Below are positions 34,589-44,293 of a stretch of 64,000 nt of DNA, piece by piece; the stretch's first letter is position 1; each line of letters begins with the position of its first letter. The stretch spans positions 1 to 64,000 of the forward strand of contig JAUHYE010000005.1 of NCBI GenBank assembly GCA_030426395.1. The letters are read 5' to 3'. This DNA comes from Phycisphaerae bacterium. Lineage in GTDB: Bacteria; Planctomycetota; Phycisphaerae; Phycisphaerales; UBA1924. The notes beneath the pieces were generated by a model. It ran no database searches, was not told the DNA's origin, and worked only from the letters and a program-made list of their open reading frames with translations. Made by a program: the position numbers and the translations under genes.

Positions 34589-35950
34589 TCAGGCGGCGTC
34601 GCGCTGGCTCACGTTGATCGTGGTGCCGGCGGCGCTGCGGAGCTCGCTCGGGGTGCCGTGCGAGGTGAAGCCCTGGCCCTGGAAGCCGTTGAAGACCGGG
34701 CCGGTGGTGCCGTAGGCGCCGACGAACGGCTGGCCGAAGCCCTGGCCAAAGTTCTGACCGACGACGGGAGTGTTCCAGCCCTGGTTGACGAACTGGCCGG
34801 CCACGAGTTGCGTGGGCAGGGTGTTGTAGCCGGTCAAGCCGAAGGGCAGGTAGCCGGTCTGGCCCTGGTTCAGGGTGGCGGTGCTGGTGCTGGTGCCGTT
34901 GCTGGTGGTGCTGGTGTTGCCGGTGATCGGGCTGATCGGGCTGAAGGTGCCATTGCCGCTCACGGGCGAGTAGCCGCTCACGCCCTGGCCGCTGTAGCCC
35001 GGGGTGCCGGTGTAGCCGCTGATCGGGCTGGGAGTGGTGCCGCCACCGAAGCCGGTGAAGCTGCCGACAGGCGAGCCGAAGCCGGCCAGGCCGGCCGGGC
35101 TGGTCCAGGGGGTGAAGCCACCGGTGATCGGCTGGCCAACAAGGCCGCCAAAGGGGGTCGAGGTCTGACCGCCGAAGATCGAGCCGATGGGCGAGAAACC
35201 GCCGAAGCCCGAGGTGATGTTGGGCGTGAAGCCGCTGGTCAGGCCGTTGTTCCAGCCCGTGTTCCAGCCGGTGTTGATGCCACCAAAGCCCCACGGGGTC
35301 GGGCCGAACTGGTTGAAGCTCTGGCCGCCGAAGGGCAGGCCGAAGGTCGAGCCGAAGGGGGTCGAGAACGACCCGAAGCGGCCGCCGAGGGTCGACCAAT
35401 CGCCGGTGAAGCCGGTGGGCAGGCCACCGAAGCCGCTGGCGAACGGAGTGTTGAACTGGCCGCCGAACGAACTGCTGATGGGCGAGAAGCCCGAGAAGCC
35501 GAAGGGCGTGCCGAACGAACCGAACTGGCCACCAAACTGGCTGCTGATGGGGCTACCAAACTGGCCGCCACCAAAGCCGAACTGGCCGGCGAACGGGGTG
35601 TTAAAACCTTGGTTCCAGATGGGCTGGCCGATGGTCGGCTGGCCGAAGCCGAAACTGTTGATGGGCGAACCAAAGAAGGGCGTGCTGGGCACGCCGAACT
35701 GGCCACCAAACTGGTTGGTGATGGGGCTACCAAACGGACCGGCGAAAGAACCGGGGATGGTGCCGAAATGGCTGCTGAACGGGGTCGAGAACGGACCGAA
35801 GCTGTTGTGATTGATCATGGGGCTTCCAATCTGGCCGAACACGGCGCTGCTGATGGGGCTGCTGAACGGAGAAACGAACGACGAAAAGAAGGGGGTGCCA
35901 CAGGGGCTCAACGGGGTGGCGCTCGCGGCGCCGCTGATCAGGCTGTTCAT
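34589..35950 (-). CDS. FG-repeat-rich low-complexity protein
   Basis: A 453-residue protein made almost only of Gly, Phe, Ser, Thr, Pro, Gln and Asn with about thirty Phe-Gly dipeptides (FGGQFG, PFGSP, GFGQP, SFGTPFGFSGFSP). No Lys and very few charged residues appear until the end (PSELRSAAG, NVSQRDAA). No signal peptide or membrane helix (MNSLISGAASATPLSPCGTP). Strong ribosome site AAGGAG before ATG 35950, a clean minus-strand terminator and no gaps in the frame show a real, probably highly expressed gene. Composition resembles FG nucleoporins and other phase-separating proteins. No homologue is recognised and no function is claimed. Confidence 0.75.
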   Translation of the reverse strand: MNSLISGAASATPLSPCGTPFFSSFVSPFSSPISSAVFGQIGSPMINHNSFGPFSTPFSSHFGTIPGSFAGPFGSPITNQFGGQFGVPSTPFFGSPINSFGFGQPTIGQPIWNQGFNTPFAGQFGFGGGQFGSPISSQFGGQFGSFGTPFGFSGFSPISSSFGGQFNTPFASGFGGLPTGFTGDWSTLGGRFGSFSTPFGSTFGLPFGGQSFNQFGPTPWGFGGINTGWNTGWNNGLTSGFTPNITSGFGGFSPIGSIFGGQTSTPFGGLVGQPITGGFTPWTSPAGLAGFGSPVGSFTGFGGGTTPSPISGYTGTPGYSGQGVSGYSPVSGNGTFSPISPITGNTSTTSNGTSTSTATLNQGQTGYLPFGLTGYNTLPTQLVAGQFVNQGWNTPVVGQNFGQGFGQPFVGAYGTTGPVFNGFQGQGFTSHGTPSELRSAAGTTINVSQRDAA

Positions 35951-36514
35951 GCGAACAACTCTCCTTGTCTGGCGCCAACCGCCTTCGGTCGGCGTCCGAG
36001 CCCCGGGAGCGCGCGACGATCGCGCAACCCCCATCGGGGCCCAACCTCGTGTCTCAACTGCGAACTGGCTCGACGTGCCGGCCGGCGTCCTGCCCTGGCT
36101 GGCACAACTAGTTTCGGCAACCCAGGCGGGGGACTTTGCCCGATCCTCCCAAACCACAATATTTTTTTGAAACGCGCAATTTTCGCCTGTGTGAGGCCAG
36201 CCTCCCACGCCTCCGCATGCCCGGATCTTGGGACTGGCGGCCGTGGCGGAACAAACCCGGGGCTCCAGGCGTCCAATCTCTGGCGGCCAAGCCATCGCCC
36301 GCCACCCTGCAACGCCTGCCCGGTTCAGTGGTATAGAGATGGAGCCCACAACCGGCGGCCCGGAGCCGCCGATACGATGAACCGGCGGCCACCCTCTGGC
36401 CGCGGAGACATCCGGGCAGGAAACCCCGGGCCTGAGCACCACCGCCAGGCCCGCACGCGCCGGCAGACGGGTGCCCCGCTTTCACCCGCCCGGCCGTCCG
36501 ATAAGGAGGCAGCC
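35951..36514. other. Divergent intergenic region of the FG-rich and STN-like genes
   Basis: 564 bp that hold the 5' control regions of two divergent genes. Ribosome sites lie at each end (AAGGAG before 35950 on the minus strand, AAGGAGG before 36515 on the plus strand). An AT-rich block around 36155-36185 (CAATATTTTTTTGAAACGCGCAATTTT) may contain promoter elements, but no clear -35/-10 pair is visible. No gene is seen. Confidence 0.5.
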
Positions 36515-37456
36515 ATGCGTCGCCCCAGTTCGTATCGCACCGTTTCCATGCTGGCACTCGCCGGGCTGATTTCCACGCCCGCGATCGCCCAGTCATCCAC
36601 CACGGCCAACGAGGCAGGTGCTCCCGCCCAGTACGCCTCCACCAGCACCCGGCCCGAGGCCGTCACGTTGTCGCGCATGATGAAGCCCATCACCGCCGAC
36701 TTCCAGGACCTGACGCTCAAGGCCGTCATGGACTACATCGTGCAGCAGACCGAGGCCAACCTCGAGATCTTCTGGATGGACGATCGCACCGGCATGGGCC
36801 TCGACCCCGAGCAGACCATCAGCCTCAAGGTCGAAAACCTCCCGGCCATCACCGTGCTCGAGCGGGTGCTGGCCAAGGCCGAGGACGCCTTCGGCGGCGG
36901 CAACAACTGGCAGATGACCGAGTGGGGCGAGATGCAGGTCGGCCCAACCAGCCGCCTGAACCGCTACAACCGTACCGAGATCTACGACATCAACGACCTG
37001 CTGCTCGTGCTGCCCGAGTATCCCGACGTGCCGACTATCGACCTCCAGCAGGCCCTCCAGAGCAGCCAGGGCGGCGGCGGACAAAGCCCCTTCCAAGACC
37101 AGGGCGACCAGCAGCCCGAAGAGGAAGACATCAAGGTTCGTGCCGAGGAGATCGTCAACCTCATCCAGGACCTGGTCGAGCCCGACCACTGGATCGAGAA
37201 TACCCGCGGCTCCATCCGCTACTTCAAGGGCACCATCATCGTGCGTGCTCCCGACTATGTGCATCGCGGCATCGTCGGCTACACCTACTGGCCCACGCGC
37301 CGCATCAGCGCCGTCGTCGAGGGCCGCCGCTACGTCACCATGGGTGTCGACACTGGCATTTCCACCATCGACGGCTTCGGCCAGCAGCCCGTGAGCGCTG
37401 TTGTCGGCGGACGCATCGTGACGAGCAACCCCGCAGACCCCGGCGGCGGCGGCTAA
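36515..37456 (+). CDS. Exported protein with STN (secretin/TonB short N-terminal)-like domain
   Basis: A 313-residue exported protein. ATG 36515 has an ideal AAGGAGG six bases upstream; upstream frame is FG-gene antisense. Signal peptide MRRPSSYRTVSMLALAGLIS with cleavage near AIAQSS. Residues about 50-120 (SRMMKPITADFQDLTLKAVM, YIVQQTEANLEIFW, LENLPAITVLERVLA-like segment) have the order of the STN domain found at the start of secretins and in many planctomycete proteins. The rest includes a Gln/Gly-rich acidic linker (QSPFQDQGDQQPEEEDIKVR), then VNLIQDLVEPDHWIENTRGS and YFKGTIIVRAPDYVHRGIVG, resembling a second secretin N-like repeat. No secretin pore domain follows. Role unknown. Confidence 0.7.
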   Translation: MRRPSSYRTVSMLALAGLISTPAIAQSSTTANEAGAPAQYASTSTRPEAVTLSRMMKPITADFQDLTLKAVMDYIVQQTEANLEIFWMDDRTGMGLDPEQTISLKVENLPAITVLERVLAKAEDAFGGGNNWQMTEWGEMQVGPTSRLNRYNRTEIYDINDLLLVLPEYPDVPTIDLQQALQSSQGGGGQSPFQDQGDQQPEEEDIKVRAEEIVNLIQDLVEPDHWIENTRGSIRYFKGTIIVRAPDYVHRGIVGYTYWPTRRISAVVEGRRYVTMGVDTGISTIDGFGQQPVSAVVGGRIVTSNPADPGGGG

Positions 37457-37514
37457 ACCCGCGTCGGAATACATCCAGCCAGAATCGCGATAGGCTCTGC
37501 CAAGGAGAACACCC

Positions 37515-37946
37515 ATGGCAGAGCCTCGCGTCGTTCGTGTCAGCATCGGCACCGACCACTACCACACCGACATCTCAGCCGGCGCGCACACGCTCGTGGC
37601 CGACGAACCAACCAGTGTCGGCGGCACCGACGATGGGCCAGACCCCTACGCCCTGCTGCTCTCGGCCCTTGGCGCATGCAAGGCCATCACCGTGCGCATG
37701 TACGCCGACCGCAAGGAATGGCCGCTGGACCGGCTCGAACTCGAACTGAGCCACCAGCGCGTGCACGCCAAGGACTGCGAAGACTGCGGCGAGGCCGATG
37801 GCATGATCAGCCTCATCGAGTGCACGCTCACCGCCCACGGCGACCTGACCGACGAGCAACGCTCACGCCTGACCGAGATCGCCGACAAGTGCCCCGTGCA
37901 CAAGACGATCACGGGTCCCAATCACATCCGCACCAAACTGGCATAG
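37515..37946 (+). CDS. OsmC-family peroxiredoxin-like protein
   Basis: A 143-residue OsmC/Ohr-fold protein that reduces organic hydroperoxides using two cysteines. Peroxidatic Cys in LLSALGACKAITVRMYADRK and resolving Cys in LTEIADKCPVHKTITGP, with the supporting GPDPYALLLSALG. Two extra cysteines in HAKDCEDCGEADG are not part of the family core. AAGGAG before ATG 37515. The last bases of the gene face the convergent acidic-protein gene 38 bp away. Belongs to the general OsmC group (YhfA-like), not clearly Ohr or OsmC proper. Confidence 0.9.
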   Translation: MAEPRVVRVSIGTDHYHTDISAGAHTLVADEPTSVGGTDDGPDPYALLLSALGACKAITVRMYADRKEWPLDRLELELSHQRVHAKDCEDCGEADGMISLIECTLTAHGDLTDEQRSRLTEIADKCPVHKTITGPNHIRTKLA

Positions 37947-37984
37947 GCGGTCCTTCCGAGCGGCGTGCTTGAGCATGCGGACCA

Positions 37985-39154
37985 TCACCGCTCGCTCGGC
38001 GCGACAATCGTCGGCTGCGGCGTCTCCGCCGCCGGCGCGGGTGGGTTGTGCCAGAGCATCAGATACGCCCACACGCAACCCGCCAGGAACGCCTGCACAA
38101 GGCCGACCCAACCCACGATCTGCTTGAGCTGCGGCTTGTCCTTCAGAGGCGCACTCGCACGCGTCGCGCCAGCCACGGCCAACTTGCCTGTCCGCACCAA
38201 CGCCGTCTCCGCAGCGGGCTTGGCGACACGCCACGCGCGATCGGCATGAAGCTTCCAACCGTGCTTGGGCACCGGCGCGGGGGCGACGGGCTTGGTGACA
38301 ATCTCTGGTTCCCCAGCAGGCTCGGGTTTCACTTCGGGGGCCACAGCCGCGGGAGCATGCCTTGGCTCGACCTTCGGCGCCTCGACTGGCTCGCTTGCCT
38401 TCTCCGTCTCGGGGGGCTCGTCTTCCGTGAGCTGCGCATCGGCCAGCGCCGCGAGCTGCTCGTCGAGCTCGCCGATCAGCTCGGCTTCGTCGGTGGGCAG
38501 GTTGGGCTTGCGCTCTGAGGCCGGCTCTGGCGCGGTTTCTACGGGCGGCGGAGGATCCTCGGGCAGTTCGAGCTGCTCGGCCGACTCGTCGACACCCATC
38601 TCGGCCAGCGGATCCTCGAACATCCCCGATGCGAGGAGCGATTCGAGTTCCTCGTCGAGCTCCTCTTCCAGACTCAGCGGCCCAACGGGCGCGCCGTCGA
38701 TGTCGTCACTCTCGGACGCTTCGGCGTAGGTCTCGGGTTCGATCAGCAGGCCATCGTCGATCTCGGTTTCGGCCTCCGCCTCGGGTTCAGGATCTGTGTC
38801 GTCAACAGCGCCGGGCTCGGCTTCATCGACGGGTTCGCTATCGACGTTCGCCGCTCGCTGTTCCACCACATTATCGAGCACGGCGTCTTCTAGCTCAGGT
38901 TCGGGGCCGACCTCATCCACCGCAACCGGCTCAGCCTCAGGCTCCTGTGCGTCGACTTCGGATTCGGGTGATTGTGCTGGGCTGGCCTCTGCCTTCGCCG
39001 CCGGCTCCTCGGCCAGCAACTCTTCAAGCGGTTTATCCAGATCCGACCCGATGCGGGCCACCTCGCTCGAGGAGGTCTCCAGCGCATCGAGCAGGGCGTC
39101 CAGCCGCTGGCCGATATCCTCGATCTTCGAGATGTCCTCGGCGTGTCGTGGCAT
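37985..39154 (-). CDS. Long acidic disordered protein with C-terminal membrane helix
   Basis: A 389-residue protein dominated by Glu, Asp, Ala and Pro from about residue 50 to 290 (EPEAEPVAVDEVGPEPELED, LEEELDEELESLLASGMFED). A short helical head comes first (MPRHAEDISKIEDIGQRLDA). Near the end the charge flips (LHADRAWRVAKPAAETALVR, KDKPQLKQIV) and one membrane helix follows (about 350-372, VGLVQAFLAGCVWAYLMLW). It would be tail-anchored with a long acidic cytoplasmic arm. No domain recognised. Repeated ALADAQ/ELDEQL helices suggest weak coiled coil. Divergent from rsmE by 100 bp. Confidence 0.6.
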   Translation of the reverse strand: MPRHAEDISKIEDIGQRLDALLDALETSSSEVARIGSDLDKPLEELLAEEPAAKAEASPAQSPESEVDAQEPEAEPVAVDEVGPEPELEDAVLDNVVEQRAANVDSEPVDEAEPGAVDDTDPEPEAEAETEIDDGLLIEPETYAEASESDDIDGAPVGPLSLEEELDEELESLLASGMFEDPLAEMGVDESAEQLELPEDPPPPVETAPEPASERKPNLPTDEAELIGELDEQLAALADAQLTEDEPPETEKASEPVEAPKVEPRHAPAAVAPEVKPEPAGEPEIVTKPVAPAPVPKHGWKLHADRAWRVAKPAAETALVRTGKLAVAGATRASAPLKDKPQLKQIVGWVGLVQAFLAGCVWAYLMLWHNPPAPAAETPQPTIVAPSER

Positions 39155-39254
39155 AGACCGCAGCGTTCATCGACCGAATCGGACCGCGACTGAAGATCTC
39201 GGACCTACCCATCTTTCCGTCCGAGAACCAGCCGTACAACCATAGAGCCCCGTC

Positions 39255-39983
39255 ATGCACCACCTCATCGTCGACAACCTCGATCCGGATCAGGCCCAGA
39301 TGGCCATCGAGGGCGAGCAGGCCCGGCACGCTGTGCGGGTCCGGCGGATGGAAACGGGCGAGCGACTCATCCTGATGGATGGTGCGGGCCGGATGGCCGA
39401 GGCGGCCGTTGAAAGTTCCGATAAAAACGGATTCCAGCATTCCTGGCGGCTCCTGGTGAAGATCACCCAGCACCACCAGCACCGCAGGCCCACTCCGGCT
39501 GTCCATGTGCTGTGCCCCGCGCCCAAGGGCGACCTGCTGGAAACCATGATCGACGAGCTCAGCCAGGTTGGGGCGTCCAGTTGGCGGCCGCTGGAAACCC
39601 AGCGAAGCGAGCGAGAGCCCCGGCAGGGCAAGATGGACCGCCTCGCCCGCATCGCTCAGGAGGCCGCCAAGCAGTGCGGGCGGCCCTGGTTCCTCGATCT
39701 CGAGCCGGCGATCTCGTTCGATGAGGCGCTGGAGCTGCCCGGAGCGGTTATCGCCGATTCAGGTGGGCAGCCTGCTGCACGGGTTTTTGCTGACGCCCCG
39801 GCGGAAGCTTGGTCGCGAGGCATCCACGTGCTGGTGGGCCCCGAGGGTGGTTTTTCGGACCGGGAGCGAGCAAAGGTGGCTGATGCCGGGTTACCCGTCG
39901 TGGGATTGGGGCCTCATGTGCTCCGCATCGGCACGGCGGCGGTGGTGGCGGCGAGTTCGTTCGTGATCGCCACGCGGTTGTGA
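39255..39983 (+). CDS. rsmE: 16S rRNA m3U1498 methyltransferase RsmE
   Basis: A 242-residue SPOUT methyltransferase that methylates U1498 of 16S rRNA. N-terminal PUA-like domain (EQARHAVRVRRMETGERLIL) and C-terminal knot: LCPAPKGDLLETMIDELSQV (catalytic-site region), RIAQEAAKQCGRPW (conserved QxxEQ-like helix), HVLVGPEGGFSDRERAKV (SAM loop) and LGPHVLRIGTAAVVAAS. Length fits the family. The usual LGxRILRxETA ending is LGPHVLRIGTA, a mild variation. ATG 39255. Monocistronic; the following gene starts 113 bp later. Confidence 0.95.
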   Translation: MHHLIVDNLDPDQAQMAIEGEQARHAVRVRRMETGERLILMDGAGRMAEAAVESSDKNGFQHSWRLLVKITQHHQHRRPTPAVHVLCPAPKGDLLETMIDELSQVGASSWRPLETQRSEREPRQGKMDRLARIAQEAAKQCGRPWFLDLEPAISFDEALELPGAVIADSGGQPAARVFADAPAEAWSRGIHVLVGPEGGFSDRERAKVADAGLPVVGLGPHVLRIGTAAVVAASSFVIATRL

Positions 39984-40096
39984 CAATTCGGATCGGAACG
40001 GGCGGACGCCTTGGACGTATCCCTTAGATAGTGCGCCCTTGTCAGGCGGGCGACGGTCGAGCCGATAGCCTGTCTATAGACCCCGGAGCCCGAGCC

Positions 40097-43000
40097 ATGG
40101 CCAGCACCCAAGCCGGACACGCCAGCGCTAAGAAGCTGCTTGGCCGCCTTTCGCGGATCCGCCGCGAGGCACGGCTGCTGCTCGTGTCCCGCCGCCTGGG
40201 CTGGACGATCGCCGCCGTGCTCGCGGGGCTGGCGATCGTCGGCCTGCTCGACTATGCGGCCCGGCTGCCCGAGTGGGTGCGCTACGCCGCGGTCTTCGGC
40301 GCGATCGCGGGTGCTGGCTGGGCCATCGTGAAGCTGGTGTGGCCCGCGTGGCGCATGAGCCCGAGCCTGACCGACCTGGCGCTGCGTCTCGAAAGCGGCC
40401 GGCCCGACCTCAAGGGTCGCCTGGCCAACGCCACCGACCTGGCACAAAGCGGAACGCTCGAGCCGCGGTACGAGTCGCTCATCGACAATCTCTCGCGTGA
40501 TTCGCTGCCCGACCTGATGAAGCGGCCGCCCACGCTCCGCGCACTGGGCGTGTGTCTACTCGTGGCCGCGTCGATCTCGACGTACGCCGCGATGCGGCCC
40601 GACATGGCCCAGCTGGGCGCGACGCGATTGCTCGCGCCGTGGGCCGGCGTGAAGTGGCCCTCGCGCACCGCCGTCGAACTGGCCGAGATGCCGCGCTTTC
40701 ATCCGCTGGGCGATCCGATCGCGATCCGCGGCCTGCTGACGCGCACCGACCGGCCCGTGGGCCGCACGCGCGTCGAGGCGTGGTATCGACTGGATGGCGG
40801 CGTACCGCAGAAGCTGGCGCTCACCAGCCAGGGCGCGCCCGCCAACGACGGCACCGCCGAGGTGTTCGAGCGGCTCGTGAACCCCGCGGCCGAAGCCTTG
40901 CGGCAAACCCAGCGTGTCACGATGGAGCTCTGGCTGCAAACCAGCGACGACCGCACCGACACGGCGACGATCGAGCTTGTTCGCCCACCGCGCGTGATCC
41001 AGGCGAGCGCACGCGTCGAGCCGCCGGCGTATGCGCAGGCCGCATCGGGTGCGCGCGTCCTTGGGCTTGGCAACCAGAGCGAGCGCGTGCCGCTGGCGCT
41101 GGGCGGCGAGGACACCGCCGTGCTCGGCCCCGTGCTCGCCGGCTCGGTCGTCGAAATCGACCTGCGATTCAACACCGCCGCGAGGCCAGACCTCTCGATC
41201 ACGGTGTCCGACGGCACCGGCGACGAGCAGGATACCAGCATCGAACCCATGGCCGATGGCTTGGGCGCGGTCGTGCGAGTCGAGGCCGACACGCCGGCGT
41301 CGCTGTCGATCGAGTTGAGCGATGAGCTGGGAATCACGTCGCGTCGACCGCTGGTGATCGCCTTGGACGTGCTGGCCGACGCCGACCCGACGGCGGCCGT
41401 CCTCGAACCCGAGCAGGACGAGTCGGTGCTGGCGACCGCGACGCTGCCCATGGTGGGTGAGGGTCGCGACGATTTCGGACTGGTTTCCGTGGTGCTGCTG
41501 GCCGAGCGTGCGACGCCCCCGGCCGGCAGCCAGGGCGCACCGCCCGAGCCCATGGGCGAAGCTATCGAGCTTGCACGCTGGAGCGACACGACCGCGCCCC
41601 TCGAAGCGCGCGCGGCGGCGGTGGTTGAACTTTCGCAGCTCGATCTGAACCCGCGCGATGAGTTGCTAGTCACCGCACTCGCCACCGACCTGCGTGGCGG
41701 CGATGCGGTCGAGTCGGCAACACGCCGCATCCGCATCATCGGCGAGAGCGAACTGGTCGACCAGCTTCGCGCCGAGATGGCGGCTGTTCGCGAGAGCGCC
41801 AAGCGGCTCGATCGCGCCCAGCGTGACGTGCTCGACGAGGCAACGCAACTTGGTGAGGCCCGCAATGCCAACGACGACGACGATTTGGCCCGCGACCAGG
41901 GTGACCTGACCGGCCAGCTCTCGAGACAGGCTGAGACGGTCCGCCAAGTCGCCGAACGTGCCGAACGCAATGCGCTGAGCGACCAGGAACTCGACGAACT
42001 CTTGCGGCTGGCACAGGAGCACCTGAACGCGGCCGCGGAGCAGTCGGATCGGGCCGAGGCATCGCTCGAGCAATCGGGCGGCGCACAGAGCGAAGCCGAG
42101 CAACAGCAGGCCCGAGAGGCCGCCGAGCGCGCACAAGAGCGGGTCCGCGATGAGTTGGGCGGGTTGGTTGGTTTGCTGTCTCGTGACGAAGACGAGTGGC
42201 TCGCGCGGCGTGACCTGGATCGGTTGATCGAGCAGCAGCGCGAGTTGCAGGAGCAGACAGCCGAGGCCGAAGCGCAGATGGCCGGCCGGTCGCTCGACCA
42301 GCTCTCGCAGGAGGAACGTTCGCGAGTGGAGCAGATCGCCCAGCGCCAGGCCGAGCTCGCGCGACGGGCGCAGGAAGCGCTCGACCAACTCGCCGACCGG
42401 GCCGAAGCGATCGCTGAGAGCGATCCAGCGCGCGCCGAAACGCTGCGCGAGGCGGCCGAGCGTGGCCGAGAGGGCGAGGCGCCCCGTGAGATGCAACAGG
42501 CATCCGAGCAGGCCGAGCAGAACCAGATGTCGTCGGCCCAGCAGAGCCAGCAGCGGGCGCTCGACGCGCTCGAGGACGTGACCGAGCGACTGGACGAGGC
42601 CGGGCAGGACCGCGACAAGGAACTGCGGCGCGTGCTGGCCGAGTTGTCGGCGGCAATCGAAGCCCTCATCGAGCGGCAAACAACGGAGATTCGCAAGCTC
42701 GAGATGTCGCAGGAGGCGCGCACGTTCGACGGGCTCGACCGGACGATGATCGGCCTCTCACGCGATACGGCGGCGCTCGCACAGGACCGGGCCGCGGGCG
42801 ACGAGGCTCTGGCGGGCATCGCACGCAAATTGCTTGATGCCGCCGAGGCGCAGGACGAGGCGATCGTCGCGCTGCGGTCGAACCCTGTCGACGACGCCAA
42901 CGCGCTGCTGCGTGAGCGCGAGAGCCTCGAGCGGCTGCAAGCGGCGCTCGACGAGGCCAACGCGATGGACGAGCAGGCCCGCCAGCGCGAGCTGCAACGC

Positions 43001-44293
43001 CAGCGGCAGGAGCTGCGCAAGGCCTACGCCGAGGCATTGGCCGCCCAAACGACCCTGCGTGACGAGACCGCTTCGTACGCCGACCAGGAGCTTTCGCGGC
43101 GGCAGCAGATCCTCGTACGCCGCCTCGGCGGACGGCAACGCAAGCTGCACGCCGAGCTCGACGACGTGCGTGAACGCACCGAAGGGCTGGACGAGGCGAC
43201 CGCGTTCCGGCTCGCGCACGATCGCATCGATCGCGCCGCCGAGCGTGCGGGCGAGTTGCTCGAAGATGGTACCGTGTCGGGCGACACGCTGTACTCGCAG
43301 GACACGATCGTCACGGTGCTGCGTGGATTGATCGAGGCCCTCGACAGCAGCACGCAACGGGGCGAGCAGGAATTCGCCGACGCCAATCAGGGTGGGCAGG
43401 GCGCGGGCCAGCCCGGGCAGCAGGGCGACGAAGAGGGTGTCGTGCCGCCGATGGCCGAATTGTTGTTGCTTCGCACCATGCAGGTCGAGGCGGCGCAGAT
43501 GACCCGGGCGATCGACGACGGTGTGCTCGGGCCCGAGCGCATCGAGGATGCCGGCCGCTTGCAGCGTGAGTTGAGCGAGGCCGCCAGCGAACTCGTGCAG
43601 CGTTTGAACGAGCAATCGCAGCAACAAAACCCCGGAGGTGTTGCGCCGCGGTGGCCGCTGGGCTTCGGTGTGCAGGAACAAGAGAACCAGCCCAGGGACC
43701 AAGAGAAGCGCGAGCCCCAGCAGGGCGGCGACGAGCCAACGCTCGACGAGTTGCTTGGCATCACCAACCCCGGCAACGTGAGTGAGCGACCAGACGGCGA
43801 CCTGGAACGGGAACTCGAGGGCGGATTGGCCGGCGCATTCCTGCGTGCGGTCGACCTGATGCAGCGGGCGACAACGCGGCTGGACACCGATCGCCAGACG
43901 GGCCTGGCGACGCAGCGTGTGCAAGAAGAGGCCATCGCCGCGCTCGACCAGCTCATCGAGGCCGCGCGCAACCAGCAGAACCAGCAACAACAGCAGCAGC
44001 AACAGCAACAACAGAACCAGCAGCAACAACAGCAGCAGGCTCCCCAGCAGCAGCAACAAGATCAGCAGCAGGGCCAACAGCAACAGCAGACAACCGACCC
44101 TCAGGGCATCCAAGGCCAGCCGCAACAAGGCGGGGCCTTGGGCGATGAAGCAGCTGTGGGCGCCACGTGGGGCGCTCTGCCGCCGCGCGTACGCGAGGCG
44201 CTGCGGCAGGGCTCTTCCGATGCCTACAGCGCGGTGTATCGGGCCATCACCGAGGCGTACTACCGTCGGTTGGCCGAGGAGGCTGGGAATTGA
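40097..44293 (+). CDS. Very large coiled-coil membrane protein with poly-Q C-terminal tail (DUF4175-like)
   Basis: A 1398-residue protein. After a basic N-terminus, two membrane helices lie at about 35-53 (TIAAVLAGLAIVGLLDY) and 61-82; a third is at about 150-165. Residues 180-560 form several strand-rich segments facing the periplasm (ARVEPPAYAQAASGARV, STDFGLVSVVLL-like repeats). Residues ~570-1080 are nearly continuous Glu/Arg/Gln/Ala helix, a long coiled coil. The tail has Gln/Asn runs (43975-44095, about residues 1292-1335) before EAAVGATWGALPPRVREALR and YYRRLAEEAGN, an ending shared by planctomycete and proteobacterial DUF4175-like proteins near MoxR/DUF58 loci. ATG 40097. Stop overlaps the next start (TTGA). 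Confidence 0.75.
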   Translation: MASTQAGHASAKKLLGRLSRIRREARLLLVSRRLGWTIAAVLAGLAIVGLLDYAARLPEWVRYAAVFGAIAGAGWAIVKLVWPAWRMSPSLTDLALRLESGRPDLKGRLANATDLAQSGTLEPRYESLIDNLSRDSLPDLMKRPPTLRALGVCLLVAASISTYAAMRPDMAQLGATRLLAPWAGVKWPSRTAVELAEMPRFHPLGDPIAIRGLLTRTDRPVGRTRVEAWYRLDGGVPQKLALTSQGAPANDGTAEVFERLVNPAAEALRQTQRVTMELWLQTSDDRTDTATIELVRPPRVIQASARVEPPAYAQAASGARVLGLGNQSERVPLALGGEDTAVLGPVLAGSVVEIDLRFNTAARPDLSITVSDGTGDEQDTSIEPMADGLGAVVRVEADTPASLSIELSDELGITSRRPLVIALDVLADADPTAAVLEPEQDESVLATATLPMVGEGRDDFGLVSVVLLAERATPPAGSQGAPPEPMGEAIELARWSDTTAPLEARAAAVVELSQLDLNPRDELLVTALATDLRGGDAVESATRRIRIIGESELVDQLRAEMAAVRESAKRLDRAQRDVLDEATQLGEARNANDDDDLARDQGDLTGQLSRQAETVRQVAERAERNALSDQELDELLRLAQEHLNAAAEQSDRAEASLEQSGGAQSEAEQQQAREAAERAQERVRDELGGLVGLLSRDEDEWLARRDLDRLIEQQRELQEQTAEAEAQMAGRSLDQLSQEERSRVEQIAQRQAELARRAQEALDQLADRAEAIAESDPARAETLREAAERGREGEAPREMQQASEQAEQNQMSSAQQSQQRALDALEDVTERLDEAGQDRDKELRRVLAELSAAIEALIERQTTEIRKLEMSQEARTFDGLDRTMIGLSRDTAALAQDRAAGDEALAGIARKLLDAAEAQDEAIVALRSNPVDDANALLRERESLERLQAALDEANAMDEQARQRELQRQRQELRKAYAEALAAQTTLRDETASYADQELSRRQQILVRRLGGRQRKLHAELDDVRERTEGLDEATAFRLAHDRIDRAAERAGELLEDGTVSGDTLYSQDTIVTVLRGLIEALDSSTQRGEQEFADANQGGQGAGQPGQQGDEEGVVPPMAELLLLRTMQVEAAQMTRAIDDGVLGPERIEDAGRLQRELSEAASELVQRLNEQSQQQNPGGVAPRWPLGFGVQEQENQPRDQEKREPQQGGDEPTLDELLGITNPGNVSERPDGDLERELEGGLAGAFLRAVDLMQRATTRLDTDRQTGLATQRVQEEAIAALDQLIEAARNQQNQQQQQQQQQQQNQQQQQQQAPQQQQQDQQQGQQQQQTTDPQGIQGQPQQGGALGDEAAVGATWGALPPRVREALRQGSSDAYSAVYRAITEAYYRRLAEEAGN

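Noticed and set aside
34658-36500. Long plus-strand frame (Ala/Glu/Arg-rich) running into the STN-like gene
   Set aside because: It is the antisense of the FG-repeat gene; the FG strand has the ribosome site and terminator, and the STN-like protein starts at ATG 36515 with its own signal peptide.
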